Source: a virus
DNA length: 64,000 nucleotides
Virus record (IMG/VR): IMGVR_UViG_3300042292_000421
Coordinates: 19,187 to 83,186 of that record
Strand: one strand, 5' to 3'
Part shown: in pieces, positions 34,344-39,523 of the stretch
How the letters are laid out: each line of letters starts with the position of its first letter
Numbering within the stretch: the stretch's first letter is position 1
The notes under the pieces: model-generated
What the model was told of the DNA's origin: nothing
Seen by the model: the letters and a program-made list of their open reading frames with translations, nothing else
Databases searched by the model: none
Position numbers and translations under genes: made by a program

Positions 34344-34479
34344 GGATAGTTTGGGCGTTTAGTTGTTTATTTTACAGTCGAGCATTGCCCCTCGACTGAT
34401 GCTTGCACAATGACTGCTAGTGCAAGCTAGCAATGGAGCTAGTTATTAAACTAGCAAATTCTGTTTGCTGAACCTATCC
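34344..34479 (-). ncRNA. Clamp-type structured RNA element V2
   Basis: Closed by a GGATAG/CTATCC clamp; GTTCAGCAA follows the 5' strand, related to the conserved box of the family. The cargo has three strong hairpins (stems of 7-8 base pairs: GCTAGTT, GCTTGCAC, CAGTCGAG) and no tRNA-like part. It lies upstream of the Ro60 gene. The second pairing (UAACA/UGUUA) seen in other members is missing here. Confidence 0.5.
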
Positions 34480-34489
34480 TATTTTTAAC

Positions 34490-34586
34490 GGTATAGTAGT
34501 TCTTACTTTTTTTATACTAGGTAAAGAGTCCTAGGATTGTCTGTGAAACCACAGACCAGCCATAGTTGTGTTGCAGTATCTATACC
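34490..34586 (-). ncRNA. Clamp-type structured RNA element V1
   Basis: Closed by a GGTATAG/CTATACC clamp, followed by ATACTGCAA (family box). Cargo includes the hairpin GTCTGTG/CACAGAC and a CTAGG/CCTAG stem with an anticodon-arm-like loop. The element directly follows the ppiC gene and precedes V2 with only ten bases between. Confidence 0.5.
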
Positions 34587-34593
34587 AAAATTG

Positions 34594-34863
34594 TTAGCCA
34601 GTACGTTGAATAACGTGCCAACCAAATTGTGTTTGAACTGGTTCGCTGTAGTTACCAATTTCTAAATTAAATGCAGCATCTTCAAATGGTTTAACCATTT
34701 GGCCACGACCAAACGGTCCTAGGTCACCTTGTTGTTGTCCGCTTGGACATTTGCTTTCAGTAATTGCTACTGCACCAAAGTCTTTACCTTCGATAACTTC
34801 TTGGTAAATGCGTCTTGCTTGTTCTTCTGTTTCTACTAAAATATGTCTTGCTCTAATTGTCAT
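34594..34863 (-). CDS. Parvulin-type peptidyl-prolyl isomerase
   Basis: An 89-residue single parvulin domain (PpiC type). Typical landmarks are RARHILVETEEQA at the start, the SKCPSGQQQGDLGPFGRGQM core, PFEDAAFNLEIG and the C-terminal TQFGWHVIQ. It has no signal peptide, so it acts in the cytoplasm, catalysing proline cis-trans isomerisation. It is one of several folding or proteolysis genes here and could assist assembly of the very large fibres (inference). Close to E. coli PpiC in length (93). Confidence 0.88.
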   Translation of the reverse strand: MTIRARHILVETEEQARRIYQEVIEGKDFGAVAITESKCPSGQQQGDLGPFGRGQMVKPFEDAAFNLEIGNYSEPVQTQFGWHVIQRTG

Positions 34864-34864
34864 G

Positions 34865-35257
34865 TTAATCCTCTTTGTATTGATTGTTAAAAGTTGAATT
34901 TACTGGTATTTTTGATCTATTGTCTATTCTATAAGCATACATATGGCATTCTGATGGAACTTGATATATCCACCAATTTGGAATAGCATTATAACTAGTA
35001 CTAGGACGTTGTTTAGAAGGAGAACCATCTAGTTCAAATAGTATTTCAATTGATGTAGTAGATCTCATGTGTTGATATGCAGCATGAGGAATAACAAAGT
35101 AAAATTTCTTACCTGTTATTGTTTCAGTTACTATTACACGCAATCCATCTATTTTACCTTTAAAATGTTTAATTGGCGCACTATGCTGAGTTTTACTTCT
35201 ATGAGTACGTGTTCTTACTTCTTTTAACGTACTGTTATCAGTGATAGTTAGTTTCAT
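34865..35257 (-). CDS. Unknown protein (130 aa)
   Basis: Start at position 35257 (MKLTITDNSTLKEVRT) chosen because a longer frame would run into the tRNA-Gly gene; ATAGGC gives a weak ribosome site. The protein is basic at the N-terminus (R-T-H-R-S-K) and beta-rich (LRVIVTETITGKKFYFVIP), with an aromatic segment NWWIYQVP. Family not recognised. One base separates it from the ppiC gene. Confidence 0.55.
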   Translation of the reverse strand: MKLTITDNSTLKEVRTRTHRSKTQHSAPIKHFKGKIDGLRVIVTETITGKKFYFVIPHAAYQHMRSTTSIEILFELDGSPSKQRPSTSYNAIPNWWIYQVPSECHMYAYRIDNRSKIPVNSTFNNQYKED

Positions 35258-35282
35258 GTTATGCCTATATGTAATTGTTAAT

Positions 35283-35356
35283 TGGAGCGGGATACGAGAC
35301 TCGAACTCGTTTGGATAGCTTGGAAGGCTATTGCACAACCCATATGCCAATCCCGC
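35283..35356 (-). tRNA. tRNA-Gly (UCC)
   Basis: Full cloverleaf on the minus strand: acceptor GCGGGAT/ATCCCGC, anticodon stem ATAGC/GCTAT with loop CTTCCAA, T arm ACGAG-TTCGAGT-CTCGT. The CCA end is encoded. Anticodon TCC. Confidence 0.93.
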
Positions 35357-35372
35357 ATATGATTAAATAACT

Positions 35373-35424
35373 GGATGCATTTTAAGTTTCATAAAAAGAA
35401 AGTTTAAAGTTGCAGTTAGCATCC
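35373..35424 (-). ncRNA. Clamp-type RNA element b2
   Basis: GGATGC/GCATCC clamp, box TAACTGCAA and 3' flank AGTTA. The box TAACTG is exactly complementary to CAGTTA, whereas most members have TAACAG with CTGTTA: a compensatory change supporting the second pairing. Small AT-rich cargo. Confidence 0.55.
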
Positions 35425-35452
35425 AAAACTGTTGTATGCAAATACTATAACT

Positions 35453-35499
35453 GAATGCATTAAATTCACCATTGAAAGTAATAATTGCTGTTAGCATTC
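35453..35499 (-). ncRNA. Clamp-type RNA element b1
   Basis: GAATGC/GCATTC clamp, box TAACAGCAA, 3' flank AGTTATAG, left flank AGTTTTT. Cargo of 26 AT-rich bases. Lies between tRNA-Pro and element b2. Confidence 0.55.
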
Positions 35500-35526
35500 A
35501 AAAACTATAGTATTCGCGTACTATGT

Positions 35527-35603
35527 TGGTCGGGATAACACGATTTGAACATGCGACCTGACCGCCCCAAACGGCCCGCTCTACCAAACTGAGCTACATC
35601 CCG
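35527..35603 (-). tRNA. tRNA-Pro (UGG)
   Basis: Acceptor CGGGATG/TATCCCG, anticodon stem GGCCG/CGGTC with loop TTTGGGG, encoded CCA. Anticodon TGG. Confidence 0.9.
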
Positions 35604-35639
35604 GTAATTTGTTTAAACTGTTGTTTAACTAATGCGTGT

Positions 35640-35667
35640 ATTATACATTGTTTTATGTATTTGTCAA
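35640..35667 (-). promoter_or_regulatory. Promoter within the tRNA cluster
   Basis: TTGACA, 16-base spacer, TATAAT, between tRNA-Thr and tRNA-Pro; would drive tRNA-Pro, elements b1/b2 and tRNA-Gly. Confidence 0.8.
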
Positions 35668-35691
35668 CTACTAATTAAATTATTTGTTGTT

Positions 35692-35776
35692 TGGAGCCAG
35701 GTAGGAGACTCGAACTCCTGATGGGTTTCCCCGACGGATTACAAATCCGTTGCAATGGCCACTATGCGAACCTGGC
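35692..35776 (-). tRNA. tRNA with UGU anticodon (Thr) and long variable arm
   Basis: Acceptor GCCAGGT/ACCTGGC, anticodon stem ACGGA/TCCGT with loop TTTGTAA (anticodon TGT, Thr), T arm AGGAG-TTCGAGT-CTCCT, encoded CCA with U73. The variable region has 14 bases with a small stem (GGG/CCC), as in class II tRNAs (Ser, Leu, Tyr), which is abnormal for tRNA-Thr. Confidence 0.85.
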
Positions 35777-35783
35777 AAATATA

Positions 35784-35824
35784 ACTATTACTAAAACACT
35801 TGATATTTAGTGCTTTAGTAATAG
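35784..35824 (-). terminator. Long hairpin after the GTPase-centre-like RNA
   Basis: A stem of about 16 base pairs (CTATTACTAAAGCACT and complement, one mismatch/G.U) without a strong T-run. It separates the rRNA-like RNA from tRNA-Thr and may be a processing site rather than a terminator. Confidence 0.4.
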
Positions 35825-35827
35825 CTA

Positions 35828-36189
35828 TCATTTAAAAATGACAACTACTACACTTTCGTTGATGGAGAAAGTTTTCTGTTGTTTAGTGGTGTGCTGTTAC
35901 GCCAAAGACCTGTCTGCGACATCCTAATTAACTCTCGGACATGTTAAGTTTAACTATTAGGAAAAACATCCTTAACATTAGGGTGTACCTCCCTCATCCG
36001 TTTAATATAGCAATCACTTTAGACTCGTAACAGCCATTAAGGCATATTGCCGGACTCTATATTAACGCAGTTACATACGCTCACAGGTTGCTTTCGCACT
36101 GCCGTAAGTTTAAGTATCACTTTAGCAAAGTTTGCGGGTCACTCTTTAAATGATGGCTGCTTCTAAGCCGACATCCCAATAAACTTGTT
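35828..36189 (-). ncRNA. Large structured RNA with a 23S rRNA GTPase-centre hairpin
   Basis: About 360 non-coding bases between tRNA-Asn and tRNA-Thr. Positions 36176-36143 match the helix 43/44 segment of bacterial 23S rRNA (the L11- and thiostrepton-binding loop) at 33 of 34 bases by my comparison with the E. coli sequence, including the GGCTTAGAAGCAGCC hairpin and ATTTAAAGA. The rest does not match rRNA that I recognise; it contains GCGAAAGC (a GNRA tetraloop) and paired segments such as ATGTTAAG/CTTAACAT. The second half of the L11 domain (helix 44) is not evident. It could be a decoy for L11 or for translation GTPases, or part of an ornate RNA. Confidence 0.7.
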
Positions 36190-36264
36190 TGGCTCCAAGG
36201 GAGGGATTCGAACCCCCGACCTGCGGATTAACAATCCGAAGCACTACCGCTGTGCTACCTTGGA
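36190..36264 (-). tRNA. tRNA-Asn (GUU)
   Basis: Acceptor TCCAAGG/CCTTGGA, anticodon loop TTGTTAA in a CGGAT/ATCCG-type stem, T arm with GGTTCGAATCC, encoded CCA. The 3' end of the upstream endonuclease frame overlaps its first 21 bases. Confidence 0.93.
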
Positions 36265-36768
36265 ATAACATATTTTCTCAAATACTTCAATTGCGTTAGC
36301 TTTACTAACCCATTCTCCGCATTCTTTTGTTATATCTGGATGAGATAACAATTTTTTCTCAGTAAGTGAGCGATCTAATACAAACTCGTATTTAACAATT
36401 TTAAATTGTCGGTACGGATCATACGTCTGATATGTATCTAATCTTGATTGAAGCTCTATTGTCATCCCAATTTTATAATGATGTAAGAATTGAGGATTTT
36501 CAATTATATATACTAAACCGGATTTTAATTGATTAAATTTAGCATTTCTTTCAAAATTTAATTTTAATAATGTTAGTCCGGCTAACTTTCTAGCATATCT
36601 AGTATTTGTTTTAGTTTTTAACCCTTTACCTAATTTTCCAAATAAGTTGGAATACATTAACATATATTCTGTTAAATGAGATTCTTCTATTTGAAAAATA
36701 CCATCGATTGGTATAACACTTTTGTGTATTAGATGGTTCAACACCGCTCTTTCAAAATCATGTATCAT
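36244..36768 (-). CDS. GIY-YIG (T5orf172-type) endonuclease in the tRNA cluster
   Basis: A 174-residue protein. The C-terminal half has GLVYIIENPQFLHHYKIGMT, the GIY-YIG variant of the T5orf172/MUG113 family, followed by RLDTYQTYDP and a helix with the catalytic Glu. The N-terminal half is a helical DNA-binding region. The stop codon lies inside tRNA-Asn (last residues VAQR are the tRNA 5' end), as if the gene had inserted next to the tRNA and adopted its sequence as its 3' end. Likely a mobile homing endonuclease. Confidence 0.7.
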   Translation of the reverse strand: MIHDFERAVLNHLIHKSVIPIDGIFQIEESHLTEYMLMYSNLFGKLGKGLKTKTNTRYARKLAGLTLLKLNFERNAKFNQLKSGLVYIIENPQFLHHYKIGMTIELQSRLDTYQTYDPYRQFKIVKYEFVLDRSLTEKKLLSHPDITKECGEWVSKANAIEVFEKICYSKVAQR

Positions 36769-36786
36769 CTTACCTCGGATAATATT

Positions 36787-36861
36787 TGGCGTCGCTACGG
36801 GGAATTGAACCCCGGTTGCAAGGATGAAAACCTTGTGTCCTAACCACTAGACGATAGCGAC
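36787..36861 (-). tRNA. tRNA-Glu (UUC)
   Basis: Acceptor GTCGCTA/TAGCGAC, anticodon loop TTTTCAT (TTC), T arm CGGGG-TTCAATT-CCCCG, encoded CCA. Confidence 0.93.
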
Positions 36862-36870
36862 ATTTATATT

Positions 36871-36944
36871 TGGCAGTCCCTATAGGGTTCGAACCTGTAC
36901 TAGCAGAATCAAAATCTGCGGTGCTACCGTTACACTAAAGGACA
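36871..36944 (-). tRNA. tRNA-Gln (UUG)
   Basis: Anticodon stem GCAGA/TCTGC with loop TTTTGAT (TTG), discriminator G and encoded CCA. The first pair of the acceptor is weak (U1/U72), as usual for tRNA-Gln, and the T stem has one mismatch. Confidence 0.88.
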
Positions 36945-36952
36945 CTTATAAT

Positions 36953-37036
36953 TGGTGGAGATCCCTGGATTCGAACCAGGTGCCCAGAGGGCATGGATTT
37001 ACAGTCCACTGCAGTCGCCAATGCCGCTCGACCTCC
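36953..37036 (-). tRNA. tRNA-Tyr (GUA)
   Basis: Acceptor GGAGGTC/GATCTCC, anticodon loop CTGTAAA (GTA), long variable arm, T arm with GGTTCGAATCC, encoded CCA. Confidence 0.92.
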
Positions 37037-37048
37037 GACGTTCTTTAT

Positions 37049-37282
37049 TTATACAAGTTCTGCATGATTAGTTGTAGTTGTGACTAAATCTAACACACCT
37101 ATTTTTTTAGCACGATTTTCTAAAAGTACAATTCTGTTACGAATTTTATTTTTATCACGTCCACGACCTGCTTTTTCAAGTGCTGTCTTAGCTTGAGCTA
37201 AGTTTAGCAATTTAAGTCTAGGTCTGCCATTACGTGTTACTTTTGGATCTGCAGTTCTATTTGCTTTACTGATGTTCGCCAT
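37049..37282 (-). CDS. Basic protein, unknown (77 aa)
   Basis: A 77-residue, Lys/Arg-rich helical protein (ISKANRTADPKVTRNGRPRLK, KAGRGRDKNKIRNRI). It overlaps the upstream gene by 17 bases. The positive charge suggests nucleic-acid binding. It directly precedes tRNA-Tyr on the same strand, so the tRNAs may be processed from a joint transcript. Confidence 0.55.
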   Translation of the reverse strand: MANISKANRTADPKVTRNGRPRLKLLNLAQAKTALEKAGRGRDKNKIRNRIVLLENRAKKIGVLDLVTTTTNHAELV

Positions 37283-37448
37283 CTTGTGTTCCTTTATCTA
37301 AATTTTCGTTATTAGCATGACTGCCGTGTGAGTTTGAAATGATTTCTGTTTTGGGTTCTTCTTTCTTACCAAAAATCTTATCCCAGTTATCATCAAACTG
37401 AGATTTGCTAACGCTTAATGGTCTTGCTCTACTACCTTTACCGGCCAT
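37266..37448 (-). CDS. Conserved small phage protein (60 aa)
   Basis: Starts MAGKGSRARPLSVSKSQFDD then NWDKIFGKK; this N-terminus (MAGKGSRPRP...FxxNWDxIFGKK) recurs in many phages and is of unknown function. The tail is polar. A good AAAGGAGAT ribosome site lies upstream, within the 3' arm of a long inverted repeat (37462-37574). Confidence 0.6.
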   Translation of the reverse strand: MAGKGSRARPLSVSKSQFDDNWDKIFGKKEEPKTEIISNSHGSHANNENLDKGTQDGEHQ

Positions 37449-37461
37449 ATTAATCTCCTTT

Positions 37462-37574
37462 TGTTATATTAAAATGTACTACATCACGGAATCGAACCGT
37501 ATACTAAAGGGCGACTCTAGCAGTGCTCCACACTTACGTTGATATCAGACGCTGTAGTACATTTTAATATAACA
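37462..37574 (-). ncRNA. tRNA-like RNA (C) inside a 22-bp inverted repeat
   Basis: Perfect inverted repeat (TGTTATATTAAAATGTACTACA and complement) enclosing ~69 bases. Inside is a T-arm-like segment ACGGTTCGATTCCGT at the expected place before the 3' strand. The D and anticodon parts are not canonical (no GG in the D loop; a bulged CTGCTAG stem), so a functional tRNA is doubtful. A tRNA-like module on an extended acceptor stem is the best description. Confidence 0.5.
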
Positions 37575-37583
37575 ACTTTAACA

Positions 37584-37665
37584 GAATAGCTTGCTCACCA
37601 TTGAGCATTATCGCTAAGATAGCAATAATGGAATCGAACCATTAAATAATTTGCTGTTACTATTC
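37584..37665 (-). ncRNA. Clamp-type RNA element B with permuted tRNA-like cargo
   Basis: GAATAG/CTATTC clamp, box TAACAGCAA, 3' flank TGTTAAAG. In the cargo the T arm (AATGG-TTCGATT-CCATT) comes first, then acceptor 3' strand ATTGCTA, a 3-base linker, acceptor 5' strand TAGCGAT and a D arm (GCTC-AATGGT-GAGC). That is tRNA order circularly permuted at the anticodon loop, with the acceptor stem capped and no CCA. Fits a YrlA-type Y RNA module, or a permuted tRNA gene. Confidence 0.6.
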
Positions 37666-37672
37666 TAAAATC

Positions 37673-37963
37673 TTATTCTTCTTTATTTGAAGAATAAAAC
37701 TTGTTGCTGCCGTCAACTACTCGTTCTATATGTTTAAACCAACCCTTTGTACTATCACCACGCCCTTTAACACGTTGACCGCATTCTGCGCACTTATGAT
37801 AAAAAACAGTATACTCGTTTCCGTTAGCTTTTGGTATAGTTTCATATTCACCAATTGTAAACTTATCAACACACTGATTAAATGTGCATCTAACTTCCAT
37901 AGTAGTTGGATCAATAAAACTAATATCTGATTTTCTTTTAGTTAATTTAGATAATTTGGTCAT
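37673..37963 (-). CDS. Putative zinc-binding small protein (96 aa)
   Basis: Residues ~26-31 (CTFNQC) and ~60-63 (CAEC) give a CxxxxC...CxxC site, with FYHK and GQRVKGRGDSTKGW around it; probable zinc-stabilised fold. Basic N-terminus. It is flanked on both sides by clamp-type RNA elements A and B, with the element A 3' flank only ~20 bases before its start. Confidence 0.55.
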   Translation of the reverse strand: MTKLSKLTKRKSDISFIDPTTMEVRCTFNQCVDKFTIGEYETIPKANGNEYTVFYHKCAECGQRVKGRGDSTKGWFKHIERVVDGSNKFYSSNKEE

Positions 37964-37984
37964 ATGTTTATTTGTTGTTAAACA

Positions 37985-38041
37985 GGATAGAATTTACTTG
38001 CCAGATTAAGAGTCCGATGTAAATTGTTGCTGTTACTATCC
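37985..38041 (-). ncRNA. Clamp-type RNA element A with anticodon-arm-like cargo
   Basis: GGATAG/CTATCC clamp, box TAACAGCAA, 3' flank TGTTTAA. Cargo: AATTTAC/GTAAATT stem enclosing CGGA-CTCTTAA-TCTG, which has the shape of an anticodon arm (CUU, Lys) on its own. Located between two small genes. Confidence 0.55.
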
Positions 38042-38049
38042 TAAAACTG

Positions 38050-38262
38050 TTAAATCCAAACCAATCTTGCTAATGTAGCTTGCTTTGGATCTTTAAATTG
38101 AAATATTATTGTAGTAGTATCTTCTCTTCGTTGACAATGATATTTGTAATCAACTTCGTGTACTAAGCTGCGGTCCTTGCACCATTTTGATATTTCAAAT
38201 GCTCTTTTTACATCCCCTGTAAATGTAGCAAATCCTTCTGCATGTGCGTAATCTGTATTCAT
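38050..38262 (-). CDS. Small protein, unknown (70 aa)
   Basis: A 70-residue protein starting NTDYAHAEGFATFTGD, with TTTIIFQFKDPKQATLARLVWI at the end. That C-terminal strand-helix pattern resembles the tandem small proteins at 45778-46883 (F-x-F-x-x-x-x-D...F-x-L-x-W), so it may be a distant paralogue. The ribosome site GAGGTAACT follows directly after RNA element U4: the leader of this gene contains four RNA elements. Confidence 0.55.
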   Translation of the reverse strand: MNTDYAHAEGFATFTGDVKRAFEISKWCKDRSLVHEVDYKYHCQRREDTTTIIFQFKDPKQATLARLVWI

Positions 38263-38283
38263 AGTTACCTCATGTGTTTATCA

Positions 38284-38404
38284 GAATGCATTTTATTTAC
38301 CAGTGCGTCTACTCTTTCGCCAAATGCAATATTGCATTGTAGGACTTGCACCTACACGTCCTAAGGACACCAGTTTCCATTAAATTATGATGCGGTTAAC
38401 ATTC
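38284..38404 (-). ncRNA. Clamp-type RNA element U4 with permuted class II tRNA-like cargo
   Basis: GAATG/CATTC clamp, box TTAACCGCA. Cargo order: anticodon 3' strand, variable arm (GTCC-TTA-GGAC), T arm (GTAGG-TGCAAGT-CCTAC), acceptor ATGCAAT, then ATTGCAT, D arm (GGCGAAAGAGTAGACGC) and anticodon 5' strand ACTGG. The two acceptor strands form a continuous palindrome. The loop would read ATGGAAA (GGA, Ser) if the ends were joined. Permuted class II tRNA or Y-RNA-like module. Confidence 0.62.
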
Positions 38405-38410
38405 TAAAAC

Positions 38411-38653
38411 TTATTAAAAAGAACCCCGTAAAGTTTTGGTTTCATCGAGCTGATGCGGTCAACGTTTTACAGACGCCCTTTACTAGTTCCGCCAACATGA
38501 CTACCATAGTAACTAGAATCAAAGCACTGTAATTGCCTGAAACTCTCACTCATTACAACTCGCAGTCTATAACTACCCACTGTGCCCCTTCCGGAGAACA
38601 CGTTGTGCCTGCTTTCGCAAAAGTTTTTTCAGTAGTTGGGTTCTTTTTAATAA
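38411..38653 (-). ncRNA. Large structured RNA U3 with 16-bp clamp (243 nt)
   Basis: Ends form a perfect 16-base-pair stem (TTATTAAAAAGAACCC and complement). The interior is GC-richer than the surroundings and has several hairpins, including TTTTGCGAAAGCA with a GAAA tetraloop and CTCCGGAAGGGG. It is not tmRNA, RNase P or SRP RNA by motif. It lies in the leader transcript from the 38813-38841 promoter. Confidence 0.55.
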
Positions 38654-38664
38654 ACTTTTTAACA

Positions 38665-38737
38665 GGTTCCACATAGTGTTACAAATATGTACGGAACATC
38701 TTTTCCGCACTTCTGCAAAGTACTGCTGTAGGAAACC
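38665..38737 (-). ncRNA. Clamp-type RNA element U2
   Basis: GGTTTC/GGAACC clamp, box CTACAGCAG, 3' flank TGTTAAAA. Two hairpins in the cargo (GCACTT-type and CGGAAAAGATGTTCCG). No tRNA feature. Confidence 0.5.
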
Positions 38738-38754
38738 TAAAAAACTATTTAACA

Positions 38755-38805
38755 GAATGTATTTTAGTCATATTCAAAAATGATTTTAAGTTGCTGTTAA
38801 CATTC
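38755..38805 (-). ncRNA. Clamp-type RNA element U1
   Basis: GAATGT/ACATTC clamp, box TAACAGCAA, 3' flank TGTTAAA, left flank AGTTTTA which begins at the predicted transcription start. Thirty AT-rich cargo bases with a small TCAT/ATGA hairpin. Confidence 0.5.
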
Positions 38806-38812
38806 TAAAACT

Positions 38813-38841
38813 ATTGTACTACGTAACTAACTGCTTGTCAA
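38813..38841 (-). promoter_or_regulatory. Promoter of the RNA-element array
   Basis: TTGACA, 17-base spacer, TACAAT. The predicted start falls on the left flank of element U1, so U1-U4 are the first ~500 bases of the transcript. Confidence 0.78.
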
Positions 38842-38874
38842 CACTTTTTTTTAATTTTTTAAGGAGTTTTAACA

Positions 38875-38984
38875 GGTTTCACAATTTTGATCAATTACTC
38901 TACCAACTGAGCTAATGTTACAAGTAACATGCAGGAATCGAACCTGCGACACACTGAGATATTAAATTGTTGCTGTAGGAAACC
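38875..38984 (-). ncRNA. Clamp-type RNA element P with permuted tRNA-like cargo
   Basis: GGTTTC/GAAACC clamp, box CTACAGCAA, 3' flank TGTTAAAA. Cargo order: anticodon 3' strand TCAGT, five-base variable loop, T arm GCAGG-TTCGATT-CCTGC, acceptor ATGTTAC, two-base linker, acceptor GTAACAT, D arm GCTC-AGTTGGTA-GAGT, anticodon 5' strand ATTGA. A complete elbow in permuted order with no CCA. It directly follows the groES stop. Best fit: YrlA-like Y RNA; alternative: permuted tRNA gene. Confidence 0.68.
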
Positions 38985-38997
38985 TATTTTCTTTTTG

Positions 38998-39303
38998 CTA
39001 ATCTCTTAGGATAGCTAATACTTCATCTTCACGCATAATGATAACTTCATCATCATGTAATTTAATAGGCTCTCCAGCGTGCTTTCCGTATAACACTTTA
39101 TCGCCAATTGCAACTTTTATTTCTCGGAACTGACCATTATCCATATGTTTCCCTGTTCCTATTGCTAGTACTGTTCCAATTACAGATTTCTCTTTTGAAA
39201 CAGGTGCAATTAAAATACCACCCTGTGTTACGCTTTCTGCAGGATCTTGTCTTACAACAATACGATCATGCAAAGGAATTACGTTTTCTTGTGTTACTGC
39301 CAT
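38998..39303 (-). CDS. groES: Co-chaperonin GroES
   Basis: A 101-residue GroES/Cpn10. It has IPLHDRIVVRQDP at the N-terminus, the mobile loop region (SVTQGGILIAPVSKEKS), GTVLAIGTGK, VGDKVLYGKHAG-like strand (IGDKVLYGKHAGEPIK) and the C-terminal VIMREDEVLAIL. Length and motifs resemble bacterial GroES rather than T4 gp31. It would cap host GroEL and may help fold the phage capsid protein. Own promoter; a permuted tRNA-like RNA lies in its 3' end. Confidence 0.93.
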   Translation of the reverse strand: MAVTQENVIPLHDRIVVRQDPAESVTQGGILIAPVSKEKSVIGTVLAIGTGKHMDNGQFREIKVAIGDKVLYGKHAGEPIKLHDDEVIIMREDEVLAILRD

Positions 39304-39334
39304 GTTGTGTACCTTTGTTGTTTAGTATGTGCAT

Positions 39335-39362
39335 ATTATACACTAATAAAATTGTTTGTCAA
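39335..39362 (-). promoter_or_regulatory. groES promoter
   Basis: TTGACA, 16-base spacer, TATAAT followed by ATGCACA, a start region shared with several other promoters in the window. Confidence 0.82.
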
Positions 39363-39370
39363 GTGTTTTT

Positions 39371-39523
39371 TTATTCTTTTGGATATAACATTTCACCAAT
39401 AAGTAAACAGCTAAATGATAATACTAAATATTCAATAGGTGACAACAGGTATCCACTATCATGTATATACATTAATAAAGTTACATAAAACAATATACCT
39501 GCTGCTAACCCTTTATTGATCAT
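39371..39523 (-). CDS. Two-span membrane peptide (50 aa)
   Basis: Starts MINKGLAAGILFYVTLLMYI and continues with a second hydrophobic segment (YLVLSFSCLLIGEML). Its start overlaps the stop of the 36-residue frame upstream (ATGA). Last of a chain of four overlapping small membrane genes. Function unknown. Confidence 0.5.
   Translation of the reverse strand: MINKGLAAGILFYVTLLMYIHDSGYLLSPIEYLVLSFSCLLIGEMLYPKE

Noticed and set aside
38411-38653. U3 as tmRNA or RNase P RNA
   Set aside because: None of the tmRNA acceptor/tag features or the conserved RNase P core segments are present; the real tmRNA is at 44470-44860.
35373-38984. Clamp elements as integron attC sites
   Set aside because: The paired boxes are not nested in the R''-L''-L'-R' order of attC, no integrase gene is present and several elements carry tRNA-like cargo.
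34344-38984. Clamp elements as known self-cleaving ribozymes (hammerhead, HDV-like, pistol, twister)
   Set aside because: I looked for the conserved core motifs (for example CUGANGA/GAAA of hammerhead) and did not find them; only weak local resemblance to pistol in U1-U2.
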